8,208 nt of DNA from an uncultured Myxococcales bacterium (lineage in GTDB: Bacteria; Myxococcota_A; Bradymonadia; Bradymonadales; Bradymonadaceae): contig CAJXPN010000139.1 of the NCBI GenBank assembly GCA_913058025.1, forward strand, positions 1 through 8,208, in the 5' to 3' direction. Below are positions 4,774 through 8,208 of the stretch, piece after piece (positions within the stretch are counted from its first letter, which is position 1; every line of letters starts with the position of its first letter). The translations under genes were made by a program, and so were the position numbers. The notes beneath the pieces were generated by a model. It saw only the letters and a program-made list of their open reading frames with translations. It was not told the origin of the DNA and searched no databases.

Positions 4774-7131
4774 ATGCGAGTCTCCTTGCTCAAATGGCGC
4801 GCAACGTTCTGCGCGTTCCTGCTCATGTGGGCGTTCGGGTGCGCGCCACCCGAGGATCTCCTCGGCTCGTTACCCTCCCCCATCGAGGCCGTCGGCCTCA
4901 CCACGGGTGGCTCCGCGGAGCCTGGCTCGACGGCTCCCGCGGCAGGCGGCGACCAGGCCAGTGAGGCGAAGCCTGGAACCAAGCCGGCGAAGGCCACCGG
5001 GCAACGGGCGCAGGCTCCCACGCTCGATCAGGCCGTCGACGTCGGGCGCGTGATCCCACAGCTCAAGCGCGCGTCGCGCTCCCTCCAGTCCAACTACCGC
5101 GACTTCCTGACGCGTGAGCAGCTCGGCTTCGACGCGTCGCTCCCGCAGCTCGTGTCCAATGACGCCACGCGCTTCGGGCGAGAGATCCGCAACGCATACG
5201 AACGCCTCGAAGACACGGGGCCGCTGCGGTTCGTCCTGACGATGCTCCCGCTGCTCATCGTGTGTGTGTTCGTGGGCATCTTCGCGCTCGTCGACCGCAG
5301 GACGCGGAACATCGCGCTGTGGTGGCAAGCAAGCCAACACTCGGACCTGGCGAACTGGGCGACCGGGTTGCTACGCGCCGGTGCCATGATCTCGGGGCAG
5401 CTCATCGCGCCGGTACTCATCGTCGCGCTGAGCTACTTCCCAGTGCGCGCGATATACCCGGCCGCGATCTGGCCTCGCCTGCTCTCGAACGCCCTCTGGC
5501 TCATCCTGGCGTGGCGCCTTGCGCGTTGGGTCGTGGAGTCTCTCTACGGGTTGCGCCTCGCGCAGATGAGCGACGATCACGCGAACACGCTGCGCCGCTT
5601 CGGGCTCCGCCTCGTGCGCATCACGTTGGCGTTCGTGATGGCGATGGACATCTGTAAGGCGTTCGGCTTCGACCCACAGCTCTACGCGGCGCTGCTCTTC
5701 AGCCTGAAGCTCTCGCTCGCGCTCATGTCGGCGTACGCGCTCCGCCTACGTGAAGAGCTGATGTCGTTGCTCCCTTCGGAGTCCGACTCGAGCTTCTACC
5801 TGTCGCTGCGGCGCCTGTTCGCGCGCAACTTCCGCGCGCTCTCGCTGCTCACGCTGTTGCTGCTCGCGCTGCGCGCGTTCGGTTACGTCAAGGCCGCGAC
5901 GTTCCTGCTCATCAGGGGCTACGGCATCTTCGCGTTGTTGGTGTTCGCGTTCCTGGGGATGGCCAAGATCTCGAGGATCATCAAGGAGCGCGCCGAGGCG
6001 CTGGACTTCACCGACCCCCAGCGCGAGCTGCTGTCCTCGATCCGTCGCCTGCTCTCCATCGGCACGTTCGCGCTTGCGCTCACGATCGCGCTGGAGCTGC
6101 TCGGGCTGTACGTCCCGCTGACGATCGTGCTCAAGATCCCGCTGGTCACCATCCAGTCGATCGAGTTCTCGATCTTCAACATCCTCAGCGCCGCGCTCAT
6201 CGTGGCCGTGGCGATGCTGGTCTCTCAGGTCATCCGGGCGGTGCTCAACGCACAAGTCTACCCGTCGTTCGGCGTCGAGGTCGGCGTCGCCTACGCCGTG
6301 AACACGATCATCAACTACGGCGTGGTCGTGATCGGGTTCTTCCTGGTGTTGGTCGCTCTCGGAGTGAACCTTGGGGCGCTCACGGTCGTGCTCGCGTCGC
6401 TGTCCGTCGGGATCGGGTTCGGGCTCCAGACCATCACCGAGAACATGATCTCGGGCTTCATCATCCTGTTCGGCCGCGCTGTACGAAAGGGCGACTACGT
6501 GACCGTCGGAGACGTGTATGGACGCGTGGAGGCCGTGGGCGCGCGCCTCGTCGTGGTCCGCACGACCGACAACTACGACATGCTCATCCCGAGCAAGGAG
6601 CTCGTCGGCGGCAAGATCATCAACTGGACCTACAGGGACACGCTCGTTCGCATGCACATGCCGGTCGGCGTCTCCTACGACTCGGACCCGCGCGAGATCG
6701 AGGGGTTGCTGCTCGAGGCCGCGGGGCGACACCCCCAGATCCTCAAGACGCCAAAGCCGGAGGTCTGGTTCGTCAACTTCGGGGACTCGTCGATCGACTT
6801 CGAGCTGCTCGTCTACTACGACTGCCGCGTCACCAACGCCGAGCGCGTCCGCGGCACGCTGTACTTCGACGTCTGGGACGTGCTCGCCGAGAACGGCGTG
6901 GAGATCCCCTTCCCCCAGCGCGACCTACACGTCCGCACATCTCCGGGCTTCGAAGACCTGGCGAAGGCCTTCGGGCGACACACAGATCCCTCCGACGCCC
7001 CGGACGGTGTGAAGGGCCGAGGCGGCCCCGCGTCCCACGAGCAGCGGCGCGGAGGAGAGCCTCCGGAGCAGCAGGAGGCCTCCGAGGGCGCCCCTGCCGA
7101 GCCCCCCGAGGCTCCGCCCGACGAGAATTGA
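4774..7131 (+). CDS. Large MscS-family mechanosensitive channel
   Basis: This 785-residue inner-membrane protein is a tension-gated channel of the MscS superfamily, releasing solutes on osmotic downshock. It starts with a signal-like segment (1-22) ending in AFGC (Cys23), then a hydrophilic region to about 150. Roughly eleven hydrophobic segments follow, near 152-172, 203-223, 235-255, 277-297, 303-323, 354-372, 374-396, 425-453, 467-487, 508-530 and 534-556. The MscS core is clear: pore helix and hinge at about 534-568 (GIGFGLQTITENMISG, FGRAVRKGDYVTVG), beta domain with MLIPSKELVGGKIINW (603-618), then a C-terminal domain from GVSYDSDPREI to IPFPQRDLHV (711-720). The topology resembles MscK/MscM-type large channels without their long periplasmic part. 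Residues 738-785 are a Pro/Glu/Gly-rich tail. The ATG has GAGGTG 7 bases upstream. The gene ends 11 bases from trpA. Confidence 0.95.
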   Translation: MRVSLLKWRATFCAFLLMWAFGCAPPEDLLGSLPSPIEAVGLTTGGSAEPGSTAPAAGGDQASEAKPGTKPAKATGQRAQAPTLDQAVDVGRVIPQLKRASRSLQSNYRDFLTREQLGFDASLPQLVSNDATRFGREIRNAYERLEDTGPLRFVLTMLPLLIVCVFVGIFALVDRRTRNIALWWQASQHSDLANWATGLLRAGAMISGQLIAPVLIVALSYFPVRAIYPAAIWPRLLSNALWLILAWRLARWVVESLYGLRLAQMSDDHANTLRRFGLRLVRITLAFVMAMDICKAFGFDPQLYAALLFSLKLSLALMSAYALRLREELMSLLPSESDSSFYLSLRRLFARNFRALSLLTLLLLALRAFGYVKAATFLLIRGYGIFALLVFAFLGMAKISRIIKERAEALDFTDPQRELLSSIRRLLSIGTFALALTIALELLGLYVPLTIVLKIPLVTIQSIEFSIFNILSAALIVAVAMLVSQVIRAVLNAQVYPSFGVEVGVAYAVNTIINYGVVVIGFFLVLVALGVNLGALTVVLASLSVGIGFGLQTITENMISGFIILFGRAVRKGDYVTVGDVYGRVEAVGARLVVVRTTDNYDMLIPSKELVGGKIINWTYRDTLVRMHMPVGVSYDSDPREIEGLLLEAAGRHPQILKTPKPEVWFVNFGDSSIDFELLVYYDCRVTNAERVRGTLYFDVWDVLAENGVEIPFPQRDLHVRTSPGFEDLAKAFGRHTDPSDAPDGVKGRGGPASHEQRRGGEPPEQQEASEGAPAEPPEAPPDEN

Positions 7132-7142
7132 GAGCGCAGGAT

Positions 7143-7931
7143 TCAGGCGTCCAGCGCCGCGCGCAGGCCGCTCGAGAAGGCGCCCAGGCGAGCGTCGAGG
7201 TCTTGCCCCCTCCCTTCGATGATCCAGGCGATCGCCGAGCCAACGAGGACGCCACCGCATCGGCTCGCGACGGCGCGAGCGCTGGCCTCGTCCGAGACCT
7301 GCATCGATCCGATGACGCACGTCTCGGTCGCGCGGGAGGACGCCTTGGCGAGGCTCGCCATGAGCTCCCCCTCCCCCACGAGCTCAGCGCCGAGGTGACC
7401 CGTCCACACGGTGATGGGACACCCGGCGGCCTCGATCTCCGCGATCCTGTCCGCAGGGGACGTTGGTGCGAGCGCGGGGACGAACCTCATGCCGCGGCGG
7501 TCGAGCTGCTCGCGGATGTTGCGTGACTCCGTCCACGGGACGTCGGGGAGCGCGAGCCCATCGACGCCGGCGAGCGCGAGCTCGTCGAGCGTGGCCGCGA
7601 GGCCACTGGAGAGCAGCATGTTGAAGTAGGTGGTGAGGACCACGGGCCGCTCGTGCTGAGCGCGCGTGGCCGCGCAGACGCCGATGACGTCCTCGAAGCT
7701 CACGTCCTCTCTGCGGGCGCGTGAGCACGCACGCTGAATCACGGGGCCGTGGTAGGCGGGGTCGGAGAACGGGACGATGACCTCGAGGAGGTCGACGCCG
7801 TGGGTGGCGAGCGCGCCGAGGTGCTCGACGGTCGCCTCGATGTGCGGATCGCCGGCGACGACGGCGCACCCGAGGATCTTGGCGCCGCGGGCGCGCGCGT
7901 CATGGGCGAGCGAGTCCAACCGGGAGCTCAT
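7143..7931 (-). CDS. trpA: Divergent tryptophan synthase alpha-chain homologue, catalytic Asp replaced
   Basis: This 262-residue protein has full TrpA length and TIM-barrel order: VAGDP (25-29), LLEVIVPFSDP (48-58), GPVIQRA (62-68), VLTTYFN (98-104), AGVDGLALPDVP (121-132), and GSAIAWIIE (231-239). TrpA normally cleaves indole-3-glycerol phosphate and channels indole to TrpB. Measured against Salmonella TrpA from memory, catalytic Glu49 is kept (E50). Asp60 is His61, within PAYHGP instead of PLADGP. Loop 6 SRSGVTG reads VWTGHLG, losing Thr183, and the phosphate loop GFGIS reads GSMQV. The normal reaction is therefore doubtful; the protein could be an allosteric activator of TrpB or have a changed substrate. 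The ATG overlaps the trpB stop as ATGA, and AAGGGAG (7939-7945 on the plus strand) lies 7 bases upstream. The frame is open to 8117, but that would overlap trpB heavily. Confidence 0.85.
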   Translation of the reverse strand: MSSRLDSLAHDARARGAKILGCAVVAGDPHIEATVEHLGALATHGVDLLEVIVPFSDPAYHGPVIQRACSRARREDVSFEDVIGVCAATRAQHERPVVLTTYFNMLLSSGLAATLDELALAGVDGLALPDVPWTESRNIREQLDRRGMRFVPALAPTSPADRIAEIEAAGCPITVWTGHLGAELVGEGELMASLAKASSRATETCVIGSMQVSDEASARAVASRCGGVLVGSAIAWIIEGRGQDLDARLGAFSSGLRAALDA

Positions 7932-8161
7932 GAGTCGTCTCCCTTGAGCGACTCGGTCGCCGCCTCGAGTCGCAGCAGGTCGTGGTCTCCGCCGCCCGAG
8001 GCGACCACCACGACGTCCTGTTCTCTGTCGAGCGTAGGGAGGAGCCTGAGCGCGTACGCCAGCGCGTGGCCAGTCTCGAGCGAGAGCAGCAGGCCCTCCG
8101 AGCTCGCGACCTCGCACACCGCGTTCACGGCCTCCCGATCGGACATGCTCACGTAGAGGAC
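7928..8161 (-). CDS. trpB: Tryptophan synthase beta chain, C-terminal 77 residues only (cut by contig end)
   Basis: These are the last 77 codons and stop of a TrpB-type PLP enzyme, which joins indole and serine to make tryptophan. The fragment reads YVSMSDREAV (3-12), SEGLLLSLETGHALAYAL (21-38) and VVVASGGGDHDL (50-61). These correspond to the conserved TrpB C-terminus: Glu29 matches Glu350 of Salmonella TrpB and Ser55 matches Ser377, the residue at the PLP pyridine nitrogen. The usual GRGDKD reads GGGDHD here. The gene enters from the right and is cut exactly at the adapter junction. The five codons beyond 8161 (MYKRQ) are adapter translation, not protein. It is followed by trpA with a 4-base overlap, so the two are co-transcribed and translationally coupled. 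Confidence 0.9.
   Translation of the reverse strand, partial: VLYVSMSDREAVNAVCEVASSEGLLLSLETGHALAYALRLLPTLDREQDVVVVASGGGDHDLLRLEAATESLKGDDS
7939..7945 (-). promoter_or_regulatory. Shine-Dalgarno for trpA inside the end of trpB
   Basis: On the minus strand this reads AAGGGAG, 7 bases before the trpA ATG, and lies within the last codons of trpB. It fixes the trpA start at 7931 and allows both re-initiation after trpB and independent initiation. Confidence 0.65.
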
Positions 8162-8208
8162 CTGTCTCTTATACACATCTGACGCTGCCGACGATCTACT
8201 CTGTGTAG
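8162..8208 (-). other. Residual Nextera i5-side sequencing adapter (artefact)
   Basis: Bases 8162-8180 are the reverse complement of the Tn5 mosaic end (CTGTCTCTTATACACATCT). Bases 8181-8194 complete the reverse complement of the Nextera read-1 adapter (GACGCTGCCGACGA), 8195-8202 (tctactct) occupy the i5 index position, and 8203-8208 (GTGTAG) begin the P5 primer complement. Read on the minus strand the index is AGAGTAGA, which matches, from memory, index S504/N504. Genomic sequence ends at 8161. Confidence 0.98.

Noticed and set aside
5746..6732. 328-codon minus-strand frame under the channel gene
   Set aside because: The translation is Asp/Arg/Glu/His-rich with no domain and lies antisense to the clear MscS core; it is a codon-bias shadow.
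7932..8117. Longer TrpA start at 8117
   Set aside because: The extra residues are Arg/Gly-rich, out of frame with and overlapping the conserved TrpB C-terminus; TrpA length is normal from 7931.
8162..8176. MYKRQ as the N-terminus of an 82-residue protein
   Set aside because: These codons are the Nextera mosaic end read on the minus strand.

Overview
The window is about 8.1 kb of high-GC bacterial chromosome (positions 51-8161) flanked at both ends by Illumina Nextera adapter sequence (1-50 and 8162-8208). The ends are therefore artificial, and the gene at the right edge is cut by tagmentation rather than by biology. The most informative clue to the organism is a secreted metalloprotease ending in Cys, a hydrophobic stretch and an Arg cluster, which resembles the MYXO-CTERM sorting tail of Myxococcota. 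High GC, GTG start use and a secreted Cys-rich protein agree with a myxobacterium-like (Myxococcota) source, but no finer placement is possible from this sequence.

Layout, left to right. A membrane-anchored or exported von Willebrand factor A (VWA) protein lies on the minus strand (96-1553). A 251-base divergent region (1554-1804) carries a strong 29-base inverted repeat next to a possible -10 box. The plus-strand matrixin-like zinc metalloprotease follows (1805-2989). Its last 59 bases overlap, tail to tail, a minus-strand two-gene unit of exported paralogues with a PsbP/DcrB-like look (2931-3551 and 3567-4073). A second divergent region (4074-4361) holds a plausible extended -10 promoter and several short hairpins. 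It is followed on the plus strand by an unrecognised 103-residue protein (4362-4673), and then, after a 100-base spacer rich in pairing sequences, by a large MscS-family mechanosensitive channel (4774-7131). Eleven bases further on, pointing the other way, is a trpB-trpA pair with a 4-base ATGA overlap. trpA is complete (7143-7931) and only the last 77 codons of trpB are present (7928-8161).

The left and middle genes look like independent cell-envelope functions: surface VWA, secreted protease, small periplasmic proteins and an osmotic-release channel. The right end is tryptophan biosynthesis. The most interesting item is the TrpA homologue. It keeps the TIM-barrel frame and the catalytic Glu, but has His where the catalytic Asp (Asp60 in Salmonella TrpA) should be. 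It is also altered in loop 6 and in the GFGIS phosphate loop. It is probably not an ordinary indole-glycerol-phosphate lyase. No RNA genes, CRISPR arrays, insertion sequences or convincing intrinsic terminators were seen.
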